A stretch of 45,089 nucleotides of DNA from a virus: the IMG/VR virus record IMGVR_UViG_3300025012_000159, positions 1 to 45,089 of that record; one strand, written 5' to 3'. The notes under the pieces were generated by a model. That model worked only from the letters and a program-made list of their open reading frames with translations. It was not told where the DNA came from and ran no database searches. This document shows positions 24,033-33,074 of this stretch, in pieces. Numbering within the stretch: position 1 is the first letter of the stretch; the number at the start of each line of letters is the position of its first letter. A program made the translations under genes and the position numbers.

Positions 24033-26547
24033 TACAAGTCAAACCAGTAAGCCGTTGACCCCTGAACAGCAGACGGCAGCGTATAATGCTTCACTGAAAG
24101 GAGTTTTCGGGAACGATATTTTCAACTCCCAGACAGACCCGAAGACCGGCAAGGTAACTCAGTCGGTTGATTACTCCAAACTTCAGACCGCCATGCCGCA
24201 ATACCAAGCATCGAACTATGTCGGTTCTGACAATATAATGTCTCCCGACTATCTGGCACCGGCGCTGCAAAACGACTATCAGACCAATTATAATATGCAA
24301 CTGGCGCAGAACTACGTAAAGCCGGAAGCAAACCCTTCAGCGCAGCAGTCAGGCTTTTCGTCTCTTAACATGACTCCCTACGGTAACGCGCAAACATCAG
24401 CCAACGTCGCAGCAAAAGGATTTGATTACGGTCAGGCGGCTACCGGCATAAACCAAACCTCAGCTTTGGGTGATTACGGCAAGGTGACGAATGCCGATGC
24501 AGCGACAGCCTCAGTCGGGAATTACGGCCAGTCAGCGCAGAGCCAAGCGGCAAACGCCGCGCTAGGCAACTATGGCGCAGTGGAAAGAGTAGATGGAGAA
24601 AAGGCCACCGCCAAAACAGGTGATTACGCCCCTGTTTCTCAAGCGGCTAACGTAAATTACGCTCCGGTAGCTCAGTCTTCGGCTACGCAGGCAAATGCAA
24701 CCCAAGCGAATACGGGTAACTTTGCCCCTGCCGAACGAGCAGCCACAGCTCAAGCTGAGTTTGCCAACTACGCTCCTGCCAGCCAAGCACAGTCTGGATG
24801 GTCGCTTTACAATCAAGCCCAACCCTTTGCAGGATCTCAATACGTCGATTCCGGACAAGGCAAAAGCCTCACAGGGCAGGATTACGACGCCCTTCAGCAG
24901 CAACTCACATCGGGGTATCTTGCGCCTATTCTGGCCCAAAGAGACAAGGATGTAGCAGGGCTTGACGAATCACTTGCTGCTCGTGGCATCTACAGCAGCG
25001 GCCTTGCTGAAAGGGACCAGAACGCTCTCAAGGGTGAGTACGCCGCAACCATAGCAAATGCCGCTGCAAACGCTACCAACCAACGGTACTCTTTACAGTC
25101 CCAAGAGCAGCAGGCGATGAACAATTACGCCCTTCAAAGAGCAGCGGGGGCTAACTCGGCAAACCAGTTCAACGCTTCGGGACTCAACAATTATAATCTC
25201 CAAAACACCAACGCTCAGAACAGTTTCAATCTCTCGACCGATGCTCAAAAGGCGGCTCTGGCTCAGTTCAACACAGGGCAGGAAAACGCCTATAACACAA
25301 ATATCGGCAATGCTCAAAACGCGTGGAGTCAATTCAACGCCGGTAACGCTAACAACATGAATCAGTTCAACGCCGGAAACCAAACGGCTTACAATCAAAA
25401 CGTGGGTAATCAGGAAACGGGCGTGAATCTCCAAAATGCCGGGGCGCAGAATCAGGTATCACTTGCCAATGCTTCCGCTCAAAACCAAAACTCCATGTCT
25501 AACGCTGCAGCCCAAAACGCCTACAACCAGAATATTGGTAATCAGACCGGGGCTAATAACCAGTTCAATGCACAAATGGCAAACGCCTACAACACCAATA
25601 CAGGCAACCAGCAGACTGCGATAAACCAGTTCAATGCGGGTAATCTCTCGCAGGCCGGACTTGCCAACGCCCTTGCCGCCAATAGCTACAACCAGAACAT
25701 CGGCAATCAGCAGACGGCGTTGAATCTTGCCAACGCGCAGAACCAGACGCAAAACTCGCAATTCAATGCCGGGGCGCAAAATGCATGGAATCAGAACGTC
25801 GGCAATCAGCAAACCGCAATAAGCCAATTTAACGCCGGAAACCTTACTCAGACCGGACTTGCCAATGCTTTGGCATCAAACACCTTCAATACTAATGTCG
25901 GCAACCAGCAAACGCAAAATAATCAGTTCAACGCTCAGAACGCAAATCAGATGTCGCAATACAACGCAGGACAGGTGAATGCCTACAATCAAAACGCCGG
26001 AAATCAGTACAACAATATGTCACAGTTCAATGCCGGAAATGCTCTACAGAATAATCAGTTTAACGCCGGTACTCAAAACTCATGGAATCAAAACACTACG
26101 GGTCAGACCAATCAATTCAACCTTGCACAGCAGGCGGCAGGGCTGCAAAATAATCAGTTCAACGCATCTCAGGGCAACGCCTATAATCAGGCTATGGCTC
26201 AGTTAAATTCGCAAAACGCGCAAAACCAGAATCAATTTAATCTGGCGAGTTCGGACCAGTACAACCAAAATATGCTGAACAATGCGAATCTTTACAACAC
26301 GACTCTCAATACGCAGAACCAGAACTCCATGAACGCGGCAAATGCTCAAAATGCCTGGGGCTTGAACGCTGCTCAGGCTTTTAACCAAGCGAACCTTGCT
26401 AATTCATCGGCACAGAATCAGTTCAACTTGACGCAAGATCAGAATCAGTTTGCGGCTAACTGGAAACCGGTTGAACAGCTCTCCGGTCTTTACACCGGCA
26501 ACGCCGGGACTATCTCAACCTCAACAGGCGGCGGGTGGAGCATATAA
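24019..26547 (+). CDS. N/Q-rich repetitive virion protein (842 aa)
   Basis: AGGGGGATTTT precedes ATG 24019, within the end of the previous gene. The first third carries imperfect repeats with G(N/D)YG or NYAP. The last ~450 residues are Asn/Gln/Ala-rich repeats built on QFNAGN, AYNQN and GNQ(Q/E)T at roughly 11-residue spacing. A region between (LAARGIYSSGLAERDQNALKG is typical; key GIYSSG) matches a motif of podophage ejection-type proteins. Likely an internal or tail-needle component; prion-like composition is striking. Confidence 0.6.
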   Translation: MGSNSTSQTSKPLTPEQQTAAYNASLKGVFGNDIFNSQTDPKTGKVTQSVDYSKLQTAMPQYQASNYVGSDNIMSPDYLAPALQNDYQTNYNMQLAQNYVKPEANPSAQQSGFSSLNMTPYGNAQTSANVAAKGFDYGQAATGINQTSALGDYGKVTNADAATASVGNYGQSAQSQAANAALGNYGAVERVDGEKATAKTGDYAPVSQAANVNYAPVAQSSATQANATQANTGNFAPAERAATAQAEFANYAPASQAQSGWSLYNQAQPFAGSQYVDSGQGKSLTGQDYDALQQQLTSGYLAPILAQRDKDVAGLDESLAARGIYSSGLAERDQNALKGEYAATIANAAANATNQRYSLQSQEQQAMNNYALQRAAGANSANQFNASGLNNYNLQNTNAQNSFNLSTDAQKAALAQFNTGQENAYNTNIGNAQNAWSQFNAGNANNMNQFNAGNQTAYNQNVGNQETGVNLQNAGAQNQVSLANASAQNQNSMSNAAAQNAYNQNIGNQTGANNQFNAQMANAYNTNTGNQQTAINQFNAGNLSQAGLANALAANSYNQNIGNQQTALNLANAQNQTQNSQFNAGAQNAWNQNVGNQQTAISQFNAGNLTQTGLANALASNTFNTNVGNQQTQNNQFNAQNANQMSQYNAGQVNAYNQNAGNQYNNMSQFNAGNALQNNQFNAGTQNSWNQNTTGQTNQFNLAQQAAGLQNNQFNASQGNAYNQAMAQLNSQNAQNQNQFNLASSDQYNQNMLNNANLYNTTLNTQNQNSMNAANAQNAWGLNAAQAFNQANLANSSAQNQFNLTQDQNQFAANWKPVEQLSGLYTGNAGTISTSTGGGWSI

Positions 26548-26834
26548 TGGGCGGCTACCAGACCAACCCGAAAACGGGGCAGCAGGATTTTGAACTTTCC
26601 CAAACGGCAAAGATATGGGGTGGTCCCATGCAGAACGGGATTAATCAGTATATCGGGGAAAGTTCCACTCCGGGGCATGAGCAGAACCTAGCCTCAGCGT
26701 GGGGAAATTACTCGCTGAACGCTTCCGCTCCGGGGATAGGGGAGAAGTTCACACCGAAGATGGATGAACAGAACAGGATAGGTTCTGACGCTGTAAACGA
26801 CATTCGTTATCTCGACAAGTTCAGGAGGCGGTAA
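26547..26834 (+). CDS. Hypothetical virion protein ending in FRRR (95 aa)
   Basis: Starts on TAATG with the previous stop. WGNYSLNASAP and FTPKMDEQNRIGSDAVNDIR, then a basic end KFRRR. The next gene also ends RFRRR, suggesting a shared targeting or cleavage end in this ejection cluster. Confidence 0.55.
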   Translation: MGGYQTNPKTGQQDFELSQTAKIWGGPMQNGINQYIGESSTPGHEQNLASAWGNYSLNASAPGIGEKFTPKMDEQNRIGSDAVNDIRYLDKFRRR

Positions 26835-27371
26835 ATGGGCGAGTGGTTTACAGGGTTTGCCAGTGCAGCCGAAGGGACGGGGGAAGCGGCGAGTGCTGCT
26901 AGTACAGCCGGAAGTGCCGCAGGGAGCGCAGCCGAAGGAATGGGCAGCGGGGCGAGTTTGGGCGAGGTGGGAGCTTCCAGCGGGGATGCGGTTATGAACG
27001 CCGGTTCTTCTGCCGGTTCAGTGCCGGGGGGATGGGACCCCAATGCTTTGAACAGCATCAATCAGGTGCAGGCGGCTAGAGGTGTAGAGGGAGCGGGCTC
27101 GGTAAACTCGGTTGACTCCATGAACTTCGACCGGTTCAACACGGAGTATTACAAGCCCTTCCAGCAGGGAGGAAACAAGAGTTGGAATGAAGTGGAATGG
27201 GGCAAGAACCCGGAAACGGCGGGATACGTTTACAAGAAACTTGACAGCTTTTCCAAGTCCGCCCCTTCTCCCGGCAGAGCGCAGATGATGGAACTCCCTC
27301 AAGGGAACCGCCCCCCTCAGCAGCAAAGAGAGGATGAATTTACCAAGCTGATGCGCTTCCGCAGGAGGTGA
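26835..27371 (+). CDS. Gly/Ala/Ser-rich putative ejection protein (178 aa)
   Basis: The N-terminal half is a low-complexity A/G/S region with possible membrane-active character, the second half is polar with FNTEYYKPFQQGGNKSWNEV, and the end is RFRRR. It directly follows the upstream stop. Gly/Ala-rich segments are common in proteins injected with phage DNA. Confidence 0.55.
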   Translation: MGEWFTGFASAAEGTGEAASAASTAGSAAGSAAEGMGSGASLGEVGASSGDAVMNAGSSAGSVPGGWDPNALNSINQVQAARGVEGAGSVNSVDSMNFDRFNTEYYKPFQQGGNKSWNEVEWGKNPETAGYVYKKLDSFSKSAPSPGRAQMMELPQGNRPPQQQREDEFTKLMRFRRR

Positions 27372-27372
27372 T

Positions 27373-28737
27373 ATGAACCGATACTATGACTTCGACCCGA
27401 TGAAAGTAATCCGACCTGTCATGGCGGGTTACGACCTGTACCGAACCATGAAAGGCGACTCGGAAGCGCGGCAGAACAACGCGGCAGCAACGGAAGTCCT
27501 CTCTGACTATCAGCAGGCGCAAAGTCCAGATGACGTGAAGTTTATCCAGCAAACCGCGCACAAGTACGGGGTGAATGACCCCAACACGATGGCGAATCTG
27601 ACCAAACAAGGGGATTCCCTTCTTGACCAGTTCCGCACCGGTGCAGACTCCCAAGGGTTTGGGGAATCTTACGGAAAGTTCCAACAGGTCATGAGGGATA
27701 ACCCCGGCATGGCTCCGGGGCGGGCTCTCGCCATGATACCCGACTCGGATGCTTCAAACCTTGCCAGATTTGCCAAAGGTGCCTTAAACGATATCACGAT
27801 GGCTTACAATGTCGGGATAAGGGAACGACAGGAGCAGGAGCAGAAGGGGCAACAGTCGAAAAGTCTCGCTGATTTCCAATCCTCGATAGCAGGGCTTACC
27901 GGACCTTCCACTTCACCGACCGAACAGAAAAGACTTTCAGGGAGGGGCGGTTATGCTCCCATGCCCGAAGTTGAAAGCGATATCCGGCAGGCGGCAGCGA
28001 CTTACAACGTGGGTGATTCGGATGAAGTGGGCAAGGCTATTGCCGAAGCGCGGGACCAATACCGGCAGACCTACGGACCTTCTGAGATACGAAAGCTTGG
28101 CAACAAGACCATCACCGGACAGAGTAATCTTCTAGGGGATTTCAGGAAGGATGCTGAAGATAAGGCACCGATAAACAACATCAATATTAGAAGCGGATAT
28201 GGGATTGCACCGAGAGGCTACAGATTTACCTCTGACGGGAACCTTGAGCCTATTCCCGGTGGACCGGCTGAAAAACTTCCTGCGGGTATTCAAGAAGATC
28301 TGTCTACAACTCGGCAACTGAGGGAAACCGTTCAAGCCATCAAGGACACATGGCAAGGTAACAAGAAAGCTCGTAAATGGGTAGGGATGATCGACAACGT
28401 GACGGGTGGTGTCACTGGGGCAACGGATATCGGGGCAGACAAAGAAGAACAGATATTCCGCTCTCTGGTACAAAACCAGTTCAACATTCAGGGTAAACTC
28501 CGCTCCGGTGCAGCATGGACGGCTCCTGAGATTGCCCGACTCGAAAAAGAACTGCCGAACACCAAAAATGGGGAAACCGCTTTCGGTGCGAAGCTGGAAA
28601 ACACGCTCAAGTATTTGGAAAAGAAAGAGCAGCAGATTCTCGGCGCACGGCAAAGTGGTGTCCCGAAAGGAAATACCCCCTCTAGCCCAAAAGCTCCAAC
28701 ATGGGAAGAGTACAAGAAATCAAGAGGAATTAAGTGA
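27373..28737 (+). CDS. Putative internal virion/ejection protein (454 aa)
   Basis: A largely helical, Gln-rich protein in the ejection cluster. FDPMKVIRPVMAGYDLYRTM opens it; LEKELPNTKNGETAFGAKLE occurs near the C-terminus, which ends in PTWEEYKKSR. It overlaps the next gene by ATGA. Function inferred from position and from the two-large-protein arrangement seen in P22-like cores. Confidence 0.6.
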   Translation: MNRYYDFDPMKVIRPVMAGYDLYRTMKGDSEARQNNAAATEVLSDYQQAQSPDDVKFIQQTAHKYGVNDPNTMANLTKQGDSLLDQFRTGADSQGFGESYGKFQQVMRDNPGMAPGRALAMIPDSDASNLARFAKGALNDITMAYNVGIRERQEQEQKGQQSKSLADFQSSIAGLTGPSTSPTEQKRLSGRGGYAPMPEVESDIRQAAATYNVGDSDEVGKAIAEARDQYRQTYGPSEIRKLGNKTITGQSNLLGDFRKDAEDKAPINNINIRSGYGIAPRGYRFTSDGNLEPIPGGPAEKLPAGIQEDLSTTRQLRETVQAIKDTWQGNKKARKWVGMIDNVTGGVTGATDIGADKEEQIFRSLVQNQFNIQGKLRSGAAWTAPEIARLEKELPNTKNGETAFGAKLENTLKYLEKKEQQILGARQSGVPKGNTPSSPKAPTWEEYKKSRGIK

Positions 28738-30113
28738 TGGCCGATATCTTCGCTATTGCCAAAGACCCTGAGTTTCAGAAACTCCCCATCGAGGAACAGC
28801 AGAAAGCCTTTGCGGAGATGGACCCCGACTTTGCCACTCTCCCCCCTGAAGAGCAGCTAAAGGGCGTGAGAGAAGCAACGGGGGTTAAAGAAACTCCGCA
28901 GCCACAAGAAGATGTTCCCGAATGGGGAAGAAAGAACCCGAACTTATACGGTCTGTACGGGGCGGGGAGGGCTGTTGCACGGGCTGGCATAGAGGGTGTG
29001 GGGGCAGGATTGGGAGCAGCAGGGGGTACGGCTGTCGCTGGTCCTGCTGGCGGGATTGGAGGCGCGGGACTTGGCTATGCTGGAAGCAAGAGGCTTGCTG
29101 ACTTTGCTCTCGGTAAGGAACAAGGAGAAGGGCCAGACTCTTTGAAAAAGTTTGCAACAGATACCGCATTAGGGGCTGCTTTTCAGATACCGGGGGCGGC
29201 TTTAGCTTCCCGTCCTATAAGGTCTGCTATTTCTGCTTTACCATCCAAACTTCCTAAAGTCCTGTACGAATCAGGGATGAAGTTCAGCAATAACCCAAAA
29301 GTTCTTTCTCCGGTAGACCGCAGACATGCTATCCAGACCGGCATTGAAGGGGGATATCTGCCGAATGAAAAAAGCTATGACCGCTTGTGGCAGACCGTAG
29401 CAGGCAACAAGTCGAAGGTAAACAGCATCATTGACAAAGGTGATACAGCAGGGGATGTGATTGATACCTCCCGGGCTTTGCGTCCTCTTGACAACATTAA
29501 GAAACGGTTTGACAGGGTACGCAATCAGCACCCTGAACTTTCCGAAGCGGTCGATGATGTGTATGCCCGTTATTCCCAAACTCCGACCATTGGGGTAAAA
29601 GATGCTCAGACTCTAAAAGAGACCTTGCAGGACATTGCCTCATTCGCCACCGATGACCGAAGCAAGGCAACCAACCGGGCATACAAGGCTGTCGGCAGAG
29701 GGTTAAGGATTGAACTTGAACGACTATACCCCGACCTTGCCAAAATCAATAAGGAATCAGCCGCCCTCCTGACTCTTGAAAATGAACTCGCTAAGGCTGT
29801 CGGCAGGGTTGGCAATCGGGACATCACAAGCCTTGGACTGAGGGTTGCCCTGAGTGGCGCACCTTCACCGGCAAGTACCGCGAATACGATCATGAGCATC
29901 TTTGAAATGCCCCGTATCAAGTCAAGGCTTGCGGTCATGCTCTACAAAGCACAGACAGGTAAAAATGTTCCTGTGAGCCAGTGGCGCAAAATAGCGGGTC
30001 AAGTTATGGGACCGGCTGCTCTAGGGGCGAAGGGTGGGCAGGAGCAAGCAGACCGCGACATGAGCCAACTTGAAGAAGCGGTTCTACTTGATCCCCTCGG
30101 TATTCGGCAATGA
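28734..30113 (+). CDS. Putative ejection protein with Gly/Ala-rich membrane segments (459 aa)
   Basis: The N-terminus has LPIEEQQKAFAEMDPDFATL followed by LPPEEQ, a repeat typical of internal virion proteins. Residues ~80-125 are a Gly/Ala-rich hydrophobic stretch (GVGAGLGAAGGTAVAGPAGG) that could insert into membranes. The rest is helical. Start ATG 28734 or 28737. Overlaps both neighbours by 4 bp. Confidence 0.6.
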   Translation: MMADIFAIAKDPEFQKLPIEEQQKAFAEMDPDFATLPPEEQLKGVREATGVKETPQPQEDVPEWGRKNPNLYGLYGAGRAVARAGIEGVGAGLGAAGGTAVAGPAGGIGGAGLGYAGSKRLADFALGKEQGEGPDSLKKFATDTALGAAFQIPGAALASRPIRSAISALPSKLPKVLYESGMKFSNNPKVLSPVDRRHAIQTGIEGGYLPNEKSYDRLWQTVAGNKSKVNSIIDKGDTAGDVIDTSRALRPLDNIKKRFDRVRNQHPELSEAVDDVYARYSQTPTIGVKDAQTLKETLQDIASFATDDRSKATNRAYKAVGRGLRIELERLYPDLAKINKESAALLTLENELAKAVGRVGNRDITSLGLRVALSGAPSPASTANTIMSIFEMPRIKSRLAVMLYKAQTGKNVPVSQWRKIAGQVMGPAALGAKGGQEQADRDMSQLEEAVLLDPLGIRQ

Positions 30114-30676
30114 TTGAGAAATTCCGCAAATCCCATCCCGAATACGACGACATGGACACCCCAGAACTGTGCGACTGTCTCCACCGGAAATTCTACTCTG
30201 ACATTCCAAAGGAAGAGTTCGACCTGAAGTTTGTTGGCAGACCTACCCATGACGATCTTGAAACTGCAGCGGTGAGGGGCAAAGACTCGCTGGAATTGCA
30301 GGATATCGACGGAACTGTCAAACCTGCGGTAAAGATGACGCTAAAAGAGTTTCAGAAAGCCGAAATTCAGCCTGAGAAGCCATTTCTCTCCCTCGGTAAT
30401 GGGACAGTGTACGTTTTTGCCAAAGACACGCCAGAAATCCAAAATCACCTTAATCAGATACTTTCCGGCAACGACAGCGAAGCCCTCGGTTATCCCTCCC
30501 CAGGACCGTGCGATTGTTGCGTGACCAGAGATGGAGAAGTGATTACCGATTATCCTTCCATGCACCATCATGCTCAAAAGGGAAATGTCATGTGGGCGGC
30601 AAGTGGAGAAATGGAACCGTTGATGGAAAAGGCGCAGGGAATAGCGGCAGCGGTTAAACAGAAAGGACGGGGATGA
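30110..30676 (+). CDS. Putative virion protein with IEKFRKSHPEYDDM N-terminus (188 aa)
   Basis: The opening IEKFRKSHPEYDDMDTPEL plus HRKFYSDIPKEEF is the short helical module that often starts ejection or lytic proteins of podophages. The remainder has GPCDCCVT, a Cys cluster, and a His run (MHHHAQK). Unknown function; position suggests the last virion gene before lysis. Confidence 0.55.
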   Translation: MIEKFRKSHPEYDDMDTPELCDCLHRKFYSDIPKEEFDLKFVGRPTHDDLETAAVRGKDSLELQDIDGTVKPAVKMTLKEFQKAEIQPEKPFLSLGNGTVYVFAKDTPEIQNHLNQILSGNDSEALGYPSPGPCDCCVTRDGEVITDYPSMHHHAQKGNVMWAASGEMEPLMEKAQGIAAAVKQKGRG

Positions 30677-30966
30677 ATATGGAAAAACAGTTAGATATTG
30701 ATATCAAAACATGTTTAGCAAATCCGATGAAAGTCAGAGGTTTTCCAAAAGAAAAGCAAGACTATCTCCGTGCTTTCCTCAAGGCAATGCAGGCAACTAA
30801 CCATGCTGTAGAAAGTATAGCCGGTGTCAGTCGCAGCATTGAATGGCAAAAGCGTAGAAATTACCCGAGCTGTATAGTCCCATCAGAAATAGCAGAAAAG
30901 GTCCTTGAGCGAGTCAATAACCAGTGGAGATACAAACAGGATGATTCACAACCGGGAGAAGCCTAA
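30673..30966 (+). CDS. Hypothetical DNA-binding-like protein (97 aa)
   Basis: KVRGFPKEKQDYLRAFLKAM and ESIAGVSRSIEWQKRRNYPS read like a small HTH (helix-turn GVSRSIEWQKRR), then a YaS-like helix. Overlaps the upstream gene by ATGA. Could be a late regulator; not a recognised family. Confidence 0.5.
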   Translation: MNMEKQLDIDIKTCLANPMKVRGFPKEKQDYLRAFLKAMQATNHAVESIAGVSRSIEWQKRRNYPSCIVPSEIAEKVLERVNNQWRYKQDDSQPGEA

Positions 30967-30992
30967 GTGAAGAAACCAACAAGGAGGGTGAG

Positions 30993-31058
30993 ATGAAAAA
31001 GACAGCGATGGCACCACGACCAAGGCCGATAAAGAAACCGAAAAGCGGTAAGGGCTAG
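30993..31058 (+). CDS. Tiny basic peptide (21 aa)
   Basis: AAGGAGGGTGAG precedes an ATG followed by KKTAMAPRPRPIKKPKSGKG, about half Lys/Arg/Pro. The ribosome site is among the best in the region, so translation is credible. Similar tiny basic ORFs occur in phage lysis regions. Confidence 0.5.
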   Translation: MKKTAMAPRPRPIKKPKSGKG

Positions 31059-31111
31059 ACCAAAAGGGGGTGTATGCCCCCTTACTTCAAGTGACCAAAG
31101 GAGGGGAGTAC

Positions 31112-31399
31112 ATGCCCGAATCGTATTATATCGCACATCCTGACGTTGTAACTGCCGCGATAAAATTTCTGTGTGCAACGGTATTCACTACCGGAGGGGC
31201 TTTAATTGGGACACTGCTTTATATTTGGCATAAGACGGACGGCAGAATCGCCACAATGGAAGTTACGATGGGCCGAATGGCGACAAGTCTTGAAGAACTT
31301 AAAACCAACACGGCCACCGAATTAGCTGGTGTGAACGGAGATATAAAGGCAATGAAGCAACTGTGTGATGAAAGACATCCACGGAAGGAGGGGAAATGA
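31112..31399 (+). CDS. Lysis-region membrane protein with coiled coil (95 aa)
   Basis: One membrane segment (FLCATVFTTGGALIGTLLYI) lies near residue 25 and is followed by a predicted coiled coil (RIATMEVTMGRMATSLEEL). AAAGGAGGGGAGTAC precedes the ATG. It overlaps the endolysin gene by ATGA. It could be a holin, antiholin or i-spanin-like protein; no lipobox partner was found. Confidence 0.6.
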   Translation: MPESYYIAHPDVVTAAIKFLCATVFTTGGALIGTLLYIWHKTDGRIATMEVTMGRMATSLEELKTNTATELAGVNGDIKAMKQLCDERHPRKEGK

Positions 31400-31908
31400 A
31401 TAACCGTGACTTGCTGAAAAGGTTTGTTGATATCGCTCAAGCTGAAGTCGGTGTTCGTGAAGTCGGCGGTAATAACTGCGGCGACCGTATCCGAGAATAT
31501 CAGTCTGCTACTTGGCTTGCACCGGGAGCATGGCCGTGGTGTGCGGCTTTCGTGGCATGGTGCCTGAGGGAATGGTTGCAGGAGGAAGGCGTTGCCGATG
31601 CGCTAAAACTCCATTCGTTGTCTGCATGGCGCTGCCGTGACGCTTCCGCCTTCGGGTGGGAGAAGTGGGCGAAGGCGAACAAGCTAAAAGTCCTGACTGA
31701 AACTGAGAAGGCTAAAGCCGGCGACTTGGTTATCTTTGATTTCTCGCATATCGGGATTGTTGCCGAAGATCAACATGGCGACTTCATCAAGACAATTGAG
31801 GGCAACACCAACGGCAAAGGCGAACGGGACAGCGTTTCCGGTGACGGGGTATGGAACAAGATCCGTCAACAGGCATTGACCAAATGCTACATTCGGTTGT
31901 TGGCATAA
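31396..31908 (+). CDS. CHAP-domain endolysin (170 aa)
   Basis: Cell-wall amidase/endopeptidase for lysis. The catalytic Cys is in WPWCAAFVAWCL (about residue 49), His in DFSHIGIV (about 118), and the third residue in TIEGNTN (about 135-138). Single domain without signal peptide, so it needs a holin for release. It sits between two small membrane-protein genes. Confidence 0.85.
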   Translation: MNNRDLLKRFVDIAQAEVGVREVGGNNCGDRIREYQSATWLAPGAWPWCAAFVAWCLREWLQEEGVADALKLHSLSAWRCRDASAFGWEKWAKANKLKVLTETEKAKAGDLVIFDFSHIGIVAEDQHGDFIKTIEGNTNGKGERDSVSGDGVWNKIRQQALTKCYIRLLA

Positions 31909-31925
31909 ACAAAAAGGAGACAATC

Positions 31926-32105
31926 ATGAAAGAGTTTCTTGTAGAGAAGAAAGACATTATCACCACCGTAGCAGGAGCTATTCCGGCAGTGGCAACCGCA
32001 GGATACCAAGCTTACGAGATGACACAAGGGCAATCCGGCAACGGGACAGGGATTGTCCTTGCGATGGTCATGGCACTTGTTGCGTGGTTCACCGGCAAAA
32101 AATAG
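31926..32105 (+). CDS. Small two-segment membrane protein, holin candidate (59 aa)
   Basis: Two hydrophobic stretches (IITTVAGAIPAVATAGY and GIVLAMVMALVAWF) separated by a short polar turn, with a charged N-terminus and a Lys-ended tail: class II holin topology. AAAAGGAGACAATC precedes the ATG. Last late gene before the terminator. Confidence 0.65.
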   Translation: MKEFLVEKKDIITTVAGAIPAVATAGYQAYEMTQGQSGNGTGIVLAMVMALVAWFTGKK

Positions 32106-32113
32106 TTGCTATG

Positions 32114-32155
32114 CCGCGCTGCCTCACCACCTCCTTGGGGCAGCGCGGGCTTTTT
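32114..32155 (+). terminator. Late-operon terminator
   Basis: Perfect 10-bp stem CCGCGCTGCC / GGCAGCGCGG (32114-32123, 32139-32148), then GC and five T (32151-32155). Placed right after the last plus-strand gene; convergent minus-strand transcription from the right also ends here. Confidence 0.9.
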
Positions 32156-32166
32156 CCTGCTTTCTT

Positions 32167-32457
32167 TCATGTAAACATAGCTAGGCTGTCCGTGCCACTA
32201 TCATAGCGTACTCCGCAGCGCGTCAGCATCAGAATGTCTTCTTCCGTCGCCACTGCCGCCAACTTCTCACAGTCAACATCAAGGAAAATCTCGTCGTGTT
32301 CAGCCCCGCAAACCATGTCGCGCCCATCATTCGGTAGCAGCTTGTCCAGCAGCAGAAAGGCGCAAAGGTCAGGCCGGGGGTGCAGTTTGTTTTCCACGCG
32401 CTTAAACTCCGAGTAGTCATCGTTGTACTTCTTAAAGGTCGCATCTAAGTCAATCAT
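32167..32457 (-). CDS. Conserved phage protein of unknown function (96 aa)
   Basis: RVENKLHPRPDLCAFLLLDK, GAEHDEIFLDVD and LTRCGVRYDSGTDSLAMF match a short phage family with acidic helices and a conserved D-L-x-x-C/R-C-G end. AAGGAGGGGAGA precedes the ATG. It is the last gene of the minus replication block. Confidence 0.65.
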   Translation of the reverse strand: MIDLDATFKKYNDDYSEFKRVENKLHPRPDLCAFLLLDKLLPNDGRDMVCGAEHDEIFLDVDCEKLAAVATEEDILMLTRCGVRYDSGTDSLAMFT

Positions 32458-32501
32458 TCTCCCCTCCTTTGCAGTACCGGAACAAGCCGTCCGGTTATCG
32501 G

Positions 32502-33074
32502 CTACTCTGCCAGGGTGAAATCCACGTAAAACGACTGGCCAGGTTTAATCTGCCCCTGCAACGCTGGATTGTTGACAAACATTTCCAATGAAGCTAAAGG
32601 GGTGAACTTGGCATAGGTGTTGTTTTCGTCGGTTCCGTCGGACGGATAACCGCTAGCCGCCACTGCGTTGAACTTCAGCCTTTCTCCAATTTCAAACTGC
32701 TCCACCGATGACACTTTCAGTTTTGCTCTCATCATTTGCGCTGCTCCTTTTTCTTCTGTATTCCCCTTTACAGGGGTTCTGCGGGCTACCATGCGATTTG
32801 CGGCCCATTTCAGTGCAGCGTAAAAATCCCTCCAGTCATCTACGCTCCACACGTCGCAAGGAAAGCCAAGCCCTTTTGTCAGTTTCAGTTTCATAAAATC
32901 CGCCCCTGAAATTCCCGCTCCCACACGCAAAATACAGCACGGCGGCAATACCTTACCCTCATCTCCCGCCAAAAGTCGAGCCACAGGGGAACATGGGACG
33001 CTTCTGCATGATTCCTGTGCTAGCCTCCGGTGCTCCTTGAACGTCCTCTTTACTGAGCGGGCGGGGTCGGCCAT
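32502..33074 (-). CDS. Possible fusion: hypothetical N-part plus phage MRAK-type protein (190 aa)
   Basis: One open frame runs from ATG 33074 (GGAG five bases upstream) to 32502. Its last ~77 residues, beginning at ATGs 32735/32732 behind AAGGAGCAGCGC, form a self-contained phage protein (SVEQFEIGERLKFNAVAASG, DGTDENNTYAKFTP) that is usually a separate gene. The middle (FPCDVWSVDDWRDFYAALKW) is a second unit. I suspect two genes, or a fusion with an internal start. Confidence 0.55.
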   Translation of the reverse strand: MADPARSVKRTFKEHRRLAQESCRSVPCSPVARLLAGDEGKVLPPCCILRVGAGISGADFMKLKLTKGLGFPCDVWSVDDWRDFYAALKWAANRMVARRTPVKGNTEEKGAAQMMRAKLKVSSVEQFEIGERLKFNAVAASGYPSDGTDENNTYAKFTPLASLEMFVNNPALQGQIKPGQSFYVDFTLAE

